Shown here in pieces: positions 15,772 to 26,341 of a stretch of 64,000 nucleotides of DNA (position 1 is the stretch's first letter; every line of letters begins with the position of its first letter). Both the position numbers and the translations under genes were made by a program. The notes below the pieces were generated by a model. The model was not told the origin of the DNA and did not search any database. It saw only the letters and a program-made list of their open reading frames with translations. The DNA comes from CAVPEV01 sp963703555 (GTDB taxonomy: Bacteria > Actinomycetota > Actinomycetes > Actinomycetales > Cellulomonadaceae): NCBI GenBank assembly GCA_963703555.1, contig CAVPEV010000021.1, positions 38,573 through 102,572 on the forward strand. Direction: 5' to 3'.

Positions 15772-16398
15772 GTGACCAAGGGCTACCCCTACCCCGAGGA
15801 CGAGTTCGACCTCGCGGCCGGTGCGGACGGCCCGCGGGGCGGGCACCGCCGTCCCCGGTCGGCATGGAGCCGCACGTGGCCGTTCCTCGCGGTGCTGGTG
15901 GTCTGTTCGGGCCTGGCCTACGGCGGGGTGCTGTTGGCGTCCAGCACGGGCCGCGGAGGGGCCGGACAGGGCGGGGCGGGGACGTCGCTCAGCGACGCGG
16001 TCGGCCCGACCTCGGCAGCGACCGACCTCCCAACCTCCCCGGGCGAGGCCTCGCCGACGGGGGAACAGCCGCCCCCTGCTGCGGAGCCGGCTCCTGCGGC
16101 GTCACCCACGCCGACCGCCGAGCTCGCCACCCCGGTGCGGGTGCTCAACGCCGCAGGGGTTCAGGGGCTGGCGGCCACCAAGCAGCAGCTGCTCACCGCG
16201 GCAGGCTTCACGGACGTCACGGCCGGCAACGCCGGTGCAGGTGGTCTCACCGCGACGACGGTGTTCTACTCCAGCGCGGATCTGCGCCCGACCGCCGACC
16301 GCGTGGCCGCCACCCTGGGTGTGACCGCGGTGGAGCTCTCGGCGACTCGCGCCAACGGCGGCGTCACGGTGATCCTGCTGCGCGACGCGCTGGGCTGA
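15772..16398 (+). CDS. LytR C-terminal-domain membrane-anchored protein
   Basis: 208 residues. A basic cytoplasmic N-terminus is followed by one transmembrane helix (about residues 40-56, FLAVLVVCSGLAYGGVLLA), then a Gly/Ala/Pro/Thr-rich linker outside the membrane. A LytR_C domain starts near residue 122 (VRVLNAAGVQGLAATKQQLL) and ends at the C-terminus. LytR_C domains accompany LCP cell-wall ligases; here the LCP domain is absent, so it is an accessory of unknown role in wall assembly. The GTG start at 15772 is chosen because a TAGCCT box lies 7 nt upstream. Confidence 0.82.
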   Translation: MTKGYPYPEDEFDLAAGADGPRGGHRRPRSAWSRTWPFLAVLVVCSGLAYGGVLLASSTGRGGAGQGGAGTSLSDAVGPTSAATDLPTSPGEASPTGEQPPPAAEPAPAASPTPTAELATPVRVLNAAGVQGLAATKQQLLTAAGFTDVTAGNAGAGGLTATTVFYSSADLRPTADRVAATLGVTAVELSATRANGGVTVILLRDALG

Positions 16399-16448
16399 CA
16401 GGACGTCGCCGGCCCGGCGCGGGACTGGTGGCCCGGGCACGTCGTCGC

Positions 16449-16454
16449 TAGGCT
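16449..16454 (+). promoter_or_regulatory. Predicted -10 box of the cold-shock gene
   Basis: TAGGCT lies about 50 bp before the cspA-type start codon, leaving a short untranslated leader that ends in the GAGGGAG ribosome-binding site. Confidence 0.35.
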
Positions 16455-16505
16455 CGCGGCCACGATGCGCCCCCAGGGCGCGAGGCACCTCTCGAGGGAG
16501 CGGGC

Positions 16506-16709
16506 ATGGCCCAGGGCACGGTCAAGTGGTTCAACTCCGAGAAGGGGTACGGCTTCATCACACCTGCGAGCGGCGGACCGGACGTCTTCGTGCACTACTC
16601 CGCCATCCTGGCCGACGGCTACCGCTCGCTGGAGGAGGGGCAGACCGTCGAGTTCGAGGTCGGGCAGGGCACCAAGGGACCGCAGGCCGAGCAGGTCCGT
16701 CCGCTCTGA
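16506..16709 (+). CDS. cspA: Cold-shock protein (CspA family)
   Basis: A 67-residue single cold-shock domain that binds single-stranded RNA and DNA and melts RNA structure. RNP1 is KGYGFI (residues 13-18) and RNP2 is VFVHYS (27-32). The length and the opening MAQGTVKWFNSEKG are standard. GAGGGAG precedes the ATG. It stands alone between the LytR_C gene and the groEL control region. Confidence 0.95.
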   Translation: MAQGTVKWFNSEKGYGFITPASGGPDVFVHYSAILADGYRSLEEGQTVEFEVGQGTKGPQAEQVRPL

Positions 16710-16804
16710 GGCTGGTGGGGCCGCAGTCTTCTCGAGTTCGCCAGGGTGCGCCGGGTCGGCCTCGGGCGGGGCAGGCAGGGCGCGGTTCGTGGGCGGGTCA
16801 CCGT

Positions 16805-16831
16805 CTTGCACTCTCGGGTTCCGAGTGCTAA
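16805..16831 (+). promoter_or_regulatory. CIRCE element 1 (HrcA operator) upstream of groEL
   Basis: CTTGCACTC, 9 bp, GAGTGCTAA. It differs from the consensus (TTAGCACTC-N9-GAGTGCTAA) only at the outer left arm. HrcA binds here and represses chaperonin genes until heat shock. Confidence 0.85.
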
Positions 16832-16839
16832 CCATTGAC

Positions 16840-16866
16840 TTAGCACTCTCGGTAGGAGAGTGACAG
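16840..16866 (+). promoter_or_regulatory. CIRCE element 2 (HrcA operator) upstream of groEL
   Basis: TTAGCACTC, 9 bp, GAGTGACAG: perfect left arm, weaker right arm. It starts 8 bp after the first element, so the two inner arms also form an inverted repeat. A TTGACT box (16835-16840) overlaps its left edge. Confidence 0.75.
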
Positions 16867-16987
16867 TGAACACCACCGGCCGACCGGTGAGGCTCACGCC
16901 GGGGACGGGACGTGACCGTCACGGCATGGGTCGTCCGTCGCGGGCGCCGTCCGGCCGACACCCGAGCCACAGAAGGAACACCGCCCC

Positions 16988-18616
<1,629 letters not shown>

Positions 18617-18660
18617 TCGCCTGAGGAGTCATCGCCCGACCCGGCTCGCCCGGGTAGCGC

Positions 18661-18702
18661 GCACGACGGGTCGGTCGCCCACGGGTGGCCGGCCCGTCGT
18701 GC
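18661..18702 (+). terminator. Terminator hairpin between groEL and the DUF4031 gene
   Basis: GCACGACGGG (18661-18670) pairs exactly with 18693-18702. It lies between two convergent genes and could end transcription from both sides. Confidence 0.65.
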
Positions 18703-18728
18703 TGCTCGCACGCAGGGTCCGGGACGGG

Positions 18729-18992
18729 TCAGCGGTCCCGCGCGGGCACGCGCAGGCCGGAATCGCGCAGTCGGCGGATGAGCTCCCGGGTCCCGACCGG
18801 CACCGCACCCAGGTCGACCAGCGCCGCGTGCAGCTCGTCGGGGATGTCGTAGTGGTCGCGGTCGAAGGCTCGCGGAGGGAGCCCGGCCCGCAGCGCGAAC
18901 TCGTGGAGCTCGGCCAGCGACGTGTCGGAGACCAAGTGTCCCCAGACTCGTCCGTGGCGCGGCCACAGCGGAGGGTCGACGAGCACGCTCAC
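18729..18992 (-). CDS. DUF4031 domain protein
   Basis: A small protein of 87 residues matching DUF4031: it opens VLVDPPLWPRHGRVWGHLVSD and continues with LHEFALRAGLPPRAFDRDHYDIP and a final helix ending RLRDSGLRVPAR. The function is unknown. The conserved His, Arg and Asp residues hint at a phosphate- or metal-binding site. It is convergent with groEL and divergent from pcrA. Confidence 0.8.
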   Translation of the reverse strand: MSVLVDPPLWPRHGRVWGHLVSDTSLAELHEFALRAGLPPRAFDRDHYDIPDELHAALVDLGAVPVGTRELIRRLRDSGLRVPARDR

Positions 18993-19115
18993 TGCGGCAG
19001 CCTACGTGTGCTGCCGCGGTCTGGCCGGCGGCCCCCCGGTCTGGCGGGCGGCCCCGCGGCCCGGCGGCGGCCCCGCAGCCCGGCGTCGGTGCCGCCGCCT
19101 ACGCTGGGCACCGAC

Positions 19116-21708
19116 ATGACCTCCCTCTTCGACCACCTCCCTGCGTTCGCCGACCTCGATCTCGCCCGGCTGCCGTCGGCGGTACCACCGCGCCCGGACG
19201 AGGACGACGAGTCCGGCGCCGCCCCGGTCCGGCACCGGCCCGACCCGGCGGCGTTGCTCGGCGGGCTGAACCCGCAGCAGCGCCAGGCCGTGGTGCACGC
19301 CGGGTCTCCGCTGCTCATCGTCGCGGGGGCGGGCTCGGGAAAGACCCGGGTGCTGACCCATCGCATCGCCTACCTGTTGGCCGCCGGACGTGCCCGTCCC
19401 GGGGAGGTGCTGGCGATCACCTTCACGAACAAGGCCGCCGCCGAGATGCGCGACCGGGTGGCTGCGCTGGTCGGGCCGGCTGCCCGGCACATGTGGGTGT
19501 CGACGTTCCACTCCGCCTGCGTGCGGATCCTGCGGCGGGAGGCCGCGACGCTGGGCCTGCGGACGAGCTTCTCCATCTACGACGCCGCCGACTCCCAGCG
19601 GCTGCTCACGCTGGTCTCCCGCGAGCTGGACCTCGATCCCAAGCGGTACCCGGCCAAGGGTCTCGCCCGGCGGATCTCCGCCCTCAAGGACGAGCTGGTC
19701 GATCCCGACATGTTCGCGGCGACCTCGGGTGGCGGCGCGGTCGGGGAGTTCGAGGACGTGCTAGCCGGTGTCTACAGGCGCTACCAGCAGCGCCTTCGGC
19801 AGGCGAACGCCCTCGACTTCGACGACCTCATCATGACGACGGTCAGCCTGCTGCAGGCGTTCCCGGCGGTGGCCGAGCACTACCGGCGGCGGTTCCGCCA
19901 CATCCTGGTCGACGAGTACCAGGACACGAACCACGCGCAGTACGTGCTCGTCCGCGAGCTGGTCGGGGGCGGCGAGGCCGGCGTCGGGGGCGGGGTCGGC
20001 GGTGCCCCCCTGCCCGGAGAGCTCACCGTCGTGGGCGACGCGGACCAGTCCATCTACGCGTTCCGCGGCGCCACGATCCGCAACATCGTCGAGTTCGAGG
20101 CGGACTACCCGGACGCCACGACCATCCTGCTGGAGCAGAACTACCGGTCCACCCAGACCATCCTGTCCGCGGCGAACGCCGTCATCGCCCGGAACCCCGG
20201 ACGCACCGCCAAGCGGTTGTGGACCGACTCGGGGTCGGGGCCGCAGATCGTCGCCTACGTCGCCGACGACGAGCACGCCGAGGCGCGGTTCGTGGCCGAG
20301 GAGATCGACCGGCTCGGGCGACACCGCCGGTGTGCGTCCGGGCGACGTGGCGGTGTTCTACCGGGCCAACGCGCAGTCGCGGGCGCTGGAGGAGGTGCTG
20401 GTCCGGGTCGGGCTGCCGTACCGGGTGGTGGGCGGCACGCGGTTCTACGAGCGGCGGGAGATCAAGGACGCTGTCGCCTACCTGCGGGCAGTCGCCAACC
20501 CGGACGACGACGTCAACCTGCGCCGGATCCTCAACGTGCCCAAGCGCGGGCTGGGCGAGCGTTCGGAGGCCCTCGTCGCCGCGTTCGCCGAGCGGGAGCG
20601 GATCTCGTTCGGTGCTGCGCTGGACCGTCTGGACGAGGTGCCCGGGCTGGGCACCCGCGCGCTGGTCGGGCTGCGCGCGTTCGCCCAGATGCTCCGGGAC
20701 CTGGCCGAGCTGGCGGTCTCAGGGGCCGGTCCGGCGCAGTTGCTGGGTGCTGCGCTGGACCGGTCGGGATACCTGGCCGAGCTGCGCGCCAGCGACGACC
20801 CGCAGGACACCTCCCGGGTGGAGAACCTGGCCGAGCTGCACGCCGTGGCGACCGAGTTCGAGCAGTCCGAGCCGGACGGCGACCTGGCCGACTTCCTCGA
20901 ACGGGTGTCGCTGGTGGCGGACTCCGACCAGATCCCCAGCGCGGACACCGGTGACGGCGAGCCGGCCGGTGCGGCCGGTGCGGACGGTGCGGCTGTGGCC
21001 GACCAGGGCGTGGTGACCCTCATGACCCTGCACACCGCCAAGGGCCTGGAGTTCCCGGTGGTCTTCTTGACCGGCATGGAGGACGGCACCTTCCCGCACA
21101 TGCGGTCGCTGGCCGACCCGGACCAGCTCGCCGAGGAGCGGCGGCTGGCCTACGTGGGCATCACCCGGGCCCGTGAGCGGCTGTACCTGTCCCGGGCAGC
21201 GGTGCGTACCGCGTGGGGCGTGCCCAACGAGTTCCCGCCCAGCCGGTTCCTGGAGGACCTGCCCGCCGAGCTCGTGGACTGGCGTCGCCGCGAGTCGTCG
21301 ACCGACCAGTTGCGCGGCCCGGGTGGGTTCCTCGGCGGCGCCGGTCGAGGTTCCGGCTGGTTCGGTGGTGCGGCGGGCACCGGGTCCGGGGCGGGCACCG
21401 GGTCCGGGGCGGGCACCGGGTCCGTCGGCCCCGGGGCGAGCGGTGCGGCCGCCGGGTCGCGGGCCGCCGGTCGACAGCGTGTCGGCGGCCGGACACCAGG
21501 CGGTGCACGGTTCGGTTCCGCCACGCCTCGACCGGGCAACGAGGTGCCCTCGCTCGCGGTCGGCGATCGCGTCTCGCACGACGCGTACGGGATGGGCCGC
21601 GTCGTCGAGCTGGAGGGTGCCGGACCGAACGCGGTCGCGAAGGTCGACTTCGGCTCCGCGGGGACCAAGCGGCTGCTGCTCCGGTACTCCCCGCTGGTCA
21701 AGCTGTAG
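19116..21708 (+). CDS. pcrA: PcrA/UvrD1-type DNA helicase, reading frame broken by an extra base
   Basis: A superfamily 1A 3'-5' helicase for repair and replication-transcription conflicts. Frame one (ATG 19116) carries Walker A GAGSGKTRV, the DEYQDTN box and QNYRSTQ. At 20316-20318 a GGG run replaces the expected GG: downstream blocks (GVRPGDVAVFYRANAQ, TLHTAKGLEFPVVFLTGMED, ERRLAYVGITRARERLYL) continue in the next frame to TAG 21706-21708. The C-terminal tail VGDRVSHDAYGMGRVVELEG resembles the RNA-polymerase-binding tail of PcrA. Because the protein is normally essential, a sequencing or assembly error is likelier than true loss. If real, only the first 400 residues would be made. Confidence 0.85.
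21376..21423 (+). repeat. 18-bp tandem repeat in the pcrA linker
   Basis: Three near-identical units (GGCACCGGGTCCGGGGCG type) encode GTGSGAGTGSGAGTGS in the flexible linker between the helicase core and the C-terminal tail. Confidence 0.7.
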
Positions 21709-22061
21709 CGGTTGCGCGGCGGCCGAGGCGTGGTCGTCCCGTCCGTGGAGCTACCCCACTACCAGCTCACCCACAGGGGCGCAGGGGGCCGACGGACGGG
21801 TCGTCCCGGGTGGACGAGGGTGCAGGGCTCTGGGACGTTGGCGAACCGCCTGACTGGACCAGCGGATGGGCAGCAGCGACAAACCTGCCGAACGATCCGC
21901 GTGGCGGGGTGCGGGCCGCCGTCGGCGAAGGCGGAGGATCGTGTTGCGATGCTGCGGACCGGCAGCCTTGACGCGCTACGCGGGCGGACGCCCGGCGCCC
22001 GGTACGATCGTCCGCGGCACGCGGGCGACCGCGCCGTCCAGGGCCGACAGGAGGACGTCAG
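21709..22061. other. Intergenic region between pcrA and sucC
   Basis: No convincing gene. Near the right end a TACGAT -10 box (22003-22008) in the context GGTACGATCG and the AGGAGG site at 22049-22054 probably serve sucC. A TTGACG box at 21968-21973 is too far from it (29 bp) to be its partner. The left part shows GC-rich partial repeats but no clear terminator. Confidence 0.45.
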
Positions 22062-23270
22062 GTGGACCTGTTCGAGTACCAGGCGCGGGACATGTTCGAG
22101 CGCCACGGCGTACCCGTGCTCCAGGGCATCGTGGCCACCACGCCGGAAGAGGCGCGTGCCGCGGCGGAGCGGCTGCTCCGAGGGGCCGGGGGCGGGGCGG
22201 ACGCTGGGACCGGCGCCGTGGTCGTCGTCAAGGCGCAGGTGAAGACCGGCGGCCGGGGCAAGGCCGGCGGCGTGGCCATCGCCCGTTCGGCGGACGAGGC
22301 CGCGGAGCGTGCGGCGCGGATCCTCGGCATGGACATCAAGGGCCACCAGGTGCACCGCGTCATGGTCGCCGAGGGCGCCACGATCACCGCGGAGTACTAC
22401 GTCTCGCTGCTGCTGGACCGCGCCGAGCGGCGCTACCTCGCGATGGCCAGCGTCGACGGCGGAATGGAGATCGAGCAGCTCGCCCGCGAGCGGCCCGAGG
22501 CCCTCGCCCGGGTGGGCATCGACGCTCGGACGGGGGTGGATGAGGCCACCGCCGCACGGATCGTGGACGCTGCCGGCTTCGAGCCGCCGGCCGCAGCGCA
22601 GGTCGCTGCGGTGCTGGCGCAACTGTGGGAGGTGCTGCGCAGTGAGGATGCCACCCTCGTCGAGGTCAACCCGCTGGTGCTCACCGCGGACGGCACCGTC
22701 GTCGCCCTGGACGCCAAGGTGACCCTCGATGACAACGCGGCGTTCCGCCATCCCGACCGCGCAGCCCTCGCCGACCCGGTGGCCGGCGACCCGCTCGAGG
22801 CCAAGGCCTCGGCCCACGGGCTCAACTACGTCAAGCTCGACGGTCAGGTGGGCGTCATCGGCAACGGTGCCGGACTGGTCATGAGCACCCTTGACGTGGT
22901 GGCTGCGTCGGGTCAGCGCCACGGCGGGGTACGGCCGGCGAACTTCCTGGACATCGGGGGCGGGGCATCGGCGGACGTCATGGCCGCCGGGCTGGACGTC
23001 ATCCTCGGCGACCCCCAGGTGAAGGCGGTGTTCGTCAACGTGTTCGGCGGGATCACCGCCTGCGACGAGGTGGCCCGTGGCATCGTCCAGGCGCTCGCCA
23101 TGCTCGGCACTGCGGCGACCAAGCCGGTCGTCGTGCGCCTCGACGGCAACAACGTCGCGGAGGGCCGCCGGATCCTCGCGGCGGCCGCCCACCCGCTCGT
23201 CACGCTCGCCGACACGATGGACGGCGGCGCGGAATCCGCAGCACGGCTCGCCGCACAGCCTGTCGCCTGA
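22062..23270 (+). CDS. sucC: Succinyl-CoA synthetase, beta subunit
   Basis: 402 residues. With SucD it converts succinyl-CoA plus ADP/GDP and phosphate to succinate and a nucleoside triphosphate in the citric acid cycle. An ATP-grasp domain occupies the first half (VVVKAQVKTGGRGKAGGV, VAEGATITAEYY). The CoA-ligase half includes LEAKASAHGLNYVKLDGQVG and GNGAGLVMSTLDVV. The start is GTG at 22062, with AGGAGG 7 nt upstream. It is 30 bp from sucD, with which it forms an operon. Confidence 0.95.
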   Translation: MDLFEYQARDMFERHGVPVLQGIVATTPEEARAAAERLLRGAGGGADAGTGAVVVVKAQVKTGGRGKAGGVAIARSADEAAERAARILGMDIKGHQVHRVMVAEGATITAEYYVSLLLDRAERRYLAMASVDGGMEIEQLARERPEALARVGIDARTGVDEATAARIVDAAGFEPPAAAQVAAVLAQLWEVLRSEDATLVEVNPLVLTADGTVVALDAKVTLDDNAAFRHPDRAALADPVAGDPLEAKASAHGLNYVKLDGQVGVIGNGAGLVMSTLDVVAASGQRHGGVRPANFLDIGGGASADVMAAGLDVILGDPQVKAVFVNVFGGITACDEVARGIVQALAMLGTAATKPVVVRLDGNNVAEGRRILAAAAHPLVTLADTMDGGAESAARLAAQPVA

Positions 23271-23300
23271 GCCACCCGACCCGGAAGGACCTCTTCACCC

Positions 23301-24194
23301 ATGGCCATCTTCGTCACCGAGCAGTCCCGGGTCCTCGTGCAGGGGATGACCGGCTCGGAAGGGCGCAAGCACACGGCCCGGATGCTGGCCGCCGGCACCG
23401 CGGTGGTCGGCGGGGTCAACCCGCGCAAGGCGGGCACGTCGGTCACGTTCCCGGCGCCGACGGGCGAGGTGGAGATACCGGTGTTCGGTACGGTCGCCGA
23501 AGCGATGGCCGCGACCGGGGCCGACGTGTCGGTGGTGTTCGTCCCGCCCGCGCTGACCAAGGGCGCGGTCGTCGAGGCGGTCGAGGCCGACATGCCGCTG
23601 GTCGTCATCATCACCGAGGGCGTGCCGGTGGCGGACACCGCCGAGTTCTTCGCCTTGGCGGCGGACCGCGGCGTGCGGCTGGTCGGGCCGAACTGCCCCG
23701 GCGTGATCAGCCCGGGGCGGTCCGACGTGGGCATCATCCCCGCCGACATCACCGGCCCGGGCCCGGTCGGTCTGGTGAGCAAGTCGGGCACGCTGACGTA
23801 CCAGATGATGTACGAGCTGCGCGACCTCGGGTTTTCCACGGCGATCGGGATCGGTGGCGACCCGATCATCGGCACCACGTACATCGACGCGCTGGCCGCC
23901 TTCGAGGCTGACCCGCAGACCACAGCGGTCGTCATGATCGGGGAGATCGGCGGCGACGCCGAGGAGCGGGCGGCTGCCTACATCGCCGAGCACATGACGA
24001 AGCCGGTGGTCGGCTACGTGGCCGGGTTCACCGCCCCTGAAGGCCGCACCATGGGGCACGCGGGAGCCATCGTGTCCGGGTCCAGCGGCAAGGCCCAGGC
24101 CAAGAAGGAAGCCCTCGAGGCAGCCGGGGTCCGGGTGGGCCGGACGCCGAGCGAGACGGCCGCGCTCCTGCGAGAGATCCTCGGGACGCGCTGA
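23301..24194 (+). CDS. sucD: Succinyl-CoA synthetase, alpha subunit
   Basis: 297 residues. It holds the CoA-binding Rossmann domain (VLVQGMTGSEGRKHTARML) and the phosphohistidine loop GHAGAIVSGSSGKAQ, whose His carries the phosphate between succinyl-CoA and the nucleotide. The segment VGPNCPGVISP is also standard. Its last codons and stop (about 24178-24200) are the first unit of a 23-bp tandem repeat that continues beyond the gene. Confidence 0.96.
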   Translation: MAIFVTEQSRVLVQGMTGSEGRKHTARMLAAGTAVVGGVNPRKAGTSVTFPAPTGEVEIPVFGTVAEAMAATGADVSVVFVPPALTKGAVVEAVEADMPLVVIITEGVPVADTAEFFALAADRGVRLVGPNCPGVISPGRSDVGIIPADITGPGPVGLVSKSGTLTYQMMYELRDLGFSTAIGIGGDPIIGTTYIDALAAFEADPQTTAVVMIGEIGGDAEERAAAYIAEHMTKPVVGYVAGFTAPEGRTMGHAGAIVSGSSGKAQAKKEALEAAGVRVGRTPSETAALLREILGTR

Positions 24195-24283
24195 CCGCGG
24201 TCCTCGGGACGGGCTGACCACGGTCCTCGGGACGGGCTGACCACGGTCCTCGGGACGGGCTGACCGCGGTCCTCGGGACGCGC
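24178..24283 (+). repeat. 23-bp tandem repeat starting in the sucD stop codon region
   Basis: Four full units (24178-24200, 24201-24223, 24224-24246, 24247-24269; consensus TCCTCGGGACGGGCTGACC plus ACGG) and a partial fifth. The first unit encodes the last sucD codons and its TGA; each later unit repeats the stop-containing segment. It appears to be a local duplication of the gene's 3' end. Confidence 0.9.
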
Positions 24284-24343
24284 CGGCGCAACCCGGCTCG
24301 TCCGTCGACACGCCCGGGCGGACGCCCAGTCCGACGCTACGGG

Positions 24344-25777
24344 GTGCCGGACGGCGACGATGCGGGGGTGGACTCCTCCCGGCCGGTCGCCCCGCGGGCC
24401 ACGTCCGCCCTGAGCACCGGTCGACGGCCGCGGGAGGTCATCGAGGACCGGCCAGCGTCGCAGTTCTTCACCAGTGATCTCGACGGAGCCCCCCGCTGGG
24501 TATCGGGCCTGCTCGCGGGCCTGCAGGCGGCCCTGCTGTCGCTCCTCGTGGCGGTGCTCCCGGCGGTGGCCGCCTACGTCGCCACCTCCGGCGAGCCCGC
24601 CAACGCCGACGTCGCCTGGACGCAGGCCGCCGCGCTGGGCGCCCGGTGGTGGCTGCTGGCCCACGGCGTCCCGCTCAGCGGGGCTGGCACCCAGGTCACG
24701 CTCGTGCCGCTCGGTCTGAGCGCCGTCGCGCTCATCGCGTGCAACGCCTCGGCGCGGCGCACGGTCGCTCCGGCGCGCGCCGCCTGGGTGGCGGCGATCG
24801 GGGTGTACGTGGCTGTCGCGATGCTCGTGGCCGGTGTGGTGGGCGCCGGACCGGTGGGGGTGGTGCGGGCCGGCGTCGGCGGTGTCGTCGTCGCCACGCT
24901 GGGGATCGGGTCGGGGGTGGTCCGTCGACCGGACACGCCGAGCCTGGAGCACCTGGCCCCGCCGGCGTGGTGGCGGGTCCCCGTCCCCGTCCGCCTGGGT
25001 CTGCGCGCGGGCCTGGCAGCGGCCGCGCTCACCCTGCTCGCCGCCGGGCTGCTCACCGTCGGATGGCTGGTGCACGGCAGGGCGACGATCGGCGGCATCG
25101 TGGCAGGGCTGGGCCTGTCCGTGCCGGACGGTGTGCTCCTGGCCGTCGCAGAGCTCGCCTACGTGCCGACGCTGGTCATCTGGGGCGTGGCGTTCCTGGC
25201 GGGACCAGGCTTCGCGGTCGGAGCGGGGACGACGTTCGCGCCGGGCGTCGTGCGGGCCGGCGTGCTGCCGGCGGTGCCCCTGCTGGGGGCACTGCCGCAG
25301 CCCGGCGACGTGTCAGGCACGGCCCGGGCACTGCCCGTGCTGCTCGCTGTCGCTGGTGGCCTCGCCGGGGTGTGGGTGTTGCGCGGGGACCGTTCGCAGC
25401 GGTGGACGGATGCCCCGGCGGTGGCGGGCGTCGCGGCGCTGACCGCGGGCACGGCGGCCGGTCTCCTGGTGGCCCTCGGGTCCGGCGCGGTGGGCCCGGG
25501 CCGGATGGGCAGCGTCGGGGGGGACCCGTGGACGGTGGGCCTGGCCGTCGCGCTCGGCGTGCTGGTGGGAGAACTCGTCGTGGTGCTGCCGGGAGACCGG
25601 CTGGTGCGCGCTCAGGCTCGGATCGCCTGGGGCGCGCTGGCCCGCGGCGGGCGGCGACTGGCGACCCGGTCGGACACGGTGGTCAGGGTGCGGTGGGGAG
25701 GCCACCGAGCCGACGGCCCCACTCCTGCAGGTCGTCCTGGAAGGCCTGCTCGCAGGCCACCTTCGCCGAGGACGTGA
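24344..25777 (+). CDS. DUF6350 polytopic membrane protein (PerM-like)
   Basis: 477 residues with about ten hydrophobic helices, starting after a 60-residue charged N-terminus. It matches the DUF6350 family, commonly called cell-division protein PerM in mycobacteria, and sits as usual between sucD and purN. The family is linked to division and stress tolerance, but the molecular role is unclear. GTG at 24344 is taken as the start. The last 95 bp overlap the 3' end of the opposite-strand gene 25683-26309, so the Pro/Arg-rich C-terminus is under coding constraint on both strands. Confidence 0.82.
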   Translation: MPDGDDAGVDSSRPVAPRATSALSTGRRPREVIEDRPASQFFTSDLDGAPRWVSGLLAGLQAALLSLLVAVLPAVAAYVATSGEPANADVAWTQAAALGARWWLLAHGVPLSGAGTQVTLVPLGLSAVALIACNASARRTVAPARAAWVAAIGVYVAVAMLVAGVVGAGPVGVVRAGVGGVVVATLGIGSGVVRRPDTPSLEHLAPPAWWRVPVPVRLGLRAGLAAAALTLLAAGLLTVGWLVHGRATIGGIVAGLGLSVPDGVLLAVAELAYVPTLVIWGVAFLAGPGFAVGAGTTFAPGVVRAGVLPAVPLLGALPQPGDVSGTARALPVLLAVAGGLAGVWVLRGDRSQRWTDAPAVAGVAALTAGTAAGLLVALGSGAVGPGRMGSVGGDPWTVGLAVALGVLVGELVVVLPGDRLVRAQARIAWGALARGGRRLATRSDTVVRVRWGGHRADGPTPAGRPGRPARRPPSPRT

Positions 25778-26309
25778 TCGCGCTGTCGAGGCAGTCCTGA
25801 CGGGCCTGTTCCAGGGGCCAGGTGGCGAACAGCGCCACGAGGGTCAGGCCGGTCAGGGTGACGAGCGCAGCCGCGAGACCCAGCATCGGTGCGAGAGCCG
25901 GGCCTGCCCCGGCCGGGCGCGCTGTCCGCCAGGCGCGCACACTCTCCACGACGGCCGCGAGGAGGAAACCTGTCGAGGCGGCCCGCCACGGCAACGGCAG
26001 GCCGAGCGTGAGCAGCGACGCCAGGATGAGCAGGCCGACGACCCCCATCTGCCGCAGTGCACGACGGGTTGCGACCGGGTCGACGGGAGCAGTCGGGCCC
26101 GGGGATCGGCTGGACCGGCGGCCGGGGTCCACCCAAGGTGGTCGCCCATGCGGAGGCCGCCCGTGCGGAGTCCGCCTGGGCGGGTGCTGGTTGCCGGGTG
26201 GCGTCTCGGGCGGGTGCTGGGCAGGCTCGCGTGGCGGTGTCCCGGGCTGGTCACCGGGAGGTCCGTCCGGCGGCGCGTACGGGTTGCCCACCAGCACATT
26301 GTCGTGCAT
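25683..26309 (-). CDS. Membrane protein of unknown function, Pro-rich N-terminus
   Basis: 208 residues. The first 75 are rich in Pro, Gly, His and Arg (for example GNPYAPPDGPPGDQPG). Two or three hydrophobic helices follow (about 88-110 and 140-165: GVVGLLILASLLTLGLPLP, LAAALVTLTGLTLVALFATW). The tail has two Cys and a charged helix (QARQDCLDSAITSS). I do not recognise the family. The ATG at 26309 is only 32 bp from the purN start on the other strand, so the two promoters overlap. Confidence 0.7.
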   Translation of the reverse strand: MHDNVLVGNPYAPPDGPPGDQPGTPPREPAQHPPETPPGNQHPPRRTPHGRPPHGRPPWVDPGRRSSRSPGPTAPVDPVATRRALRQMGVVGLLILASLLTLGLPLPWRAASTGFLLAAVVESVRAWRTARPAGAGPALAPMLGLAAALVTLTGLTLVALFATWPLEQARQDCLDSAITSSAKVACEQAFQDDLQEWGRRLGGLPTAP

Positions 26310-26328
26310 GCGTTCTGGCCGGGGCAGT

Positions 26329-26334
26329 TAGTGT
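26329..26334 (+). promoter_or_regulatory. -10 box for purN
   Basis: TAGTGT is followed by 7 nt and the GTG at 26342, the spacing expected for a leaderless mRNA. This is the main reason for choosing that start over the GTG at 26333. Confidence 0.4.
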
Positions 26335-26341
26335 GCTGCCC

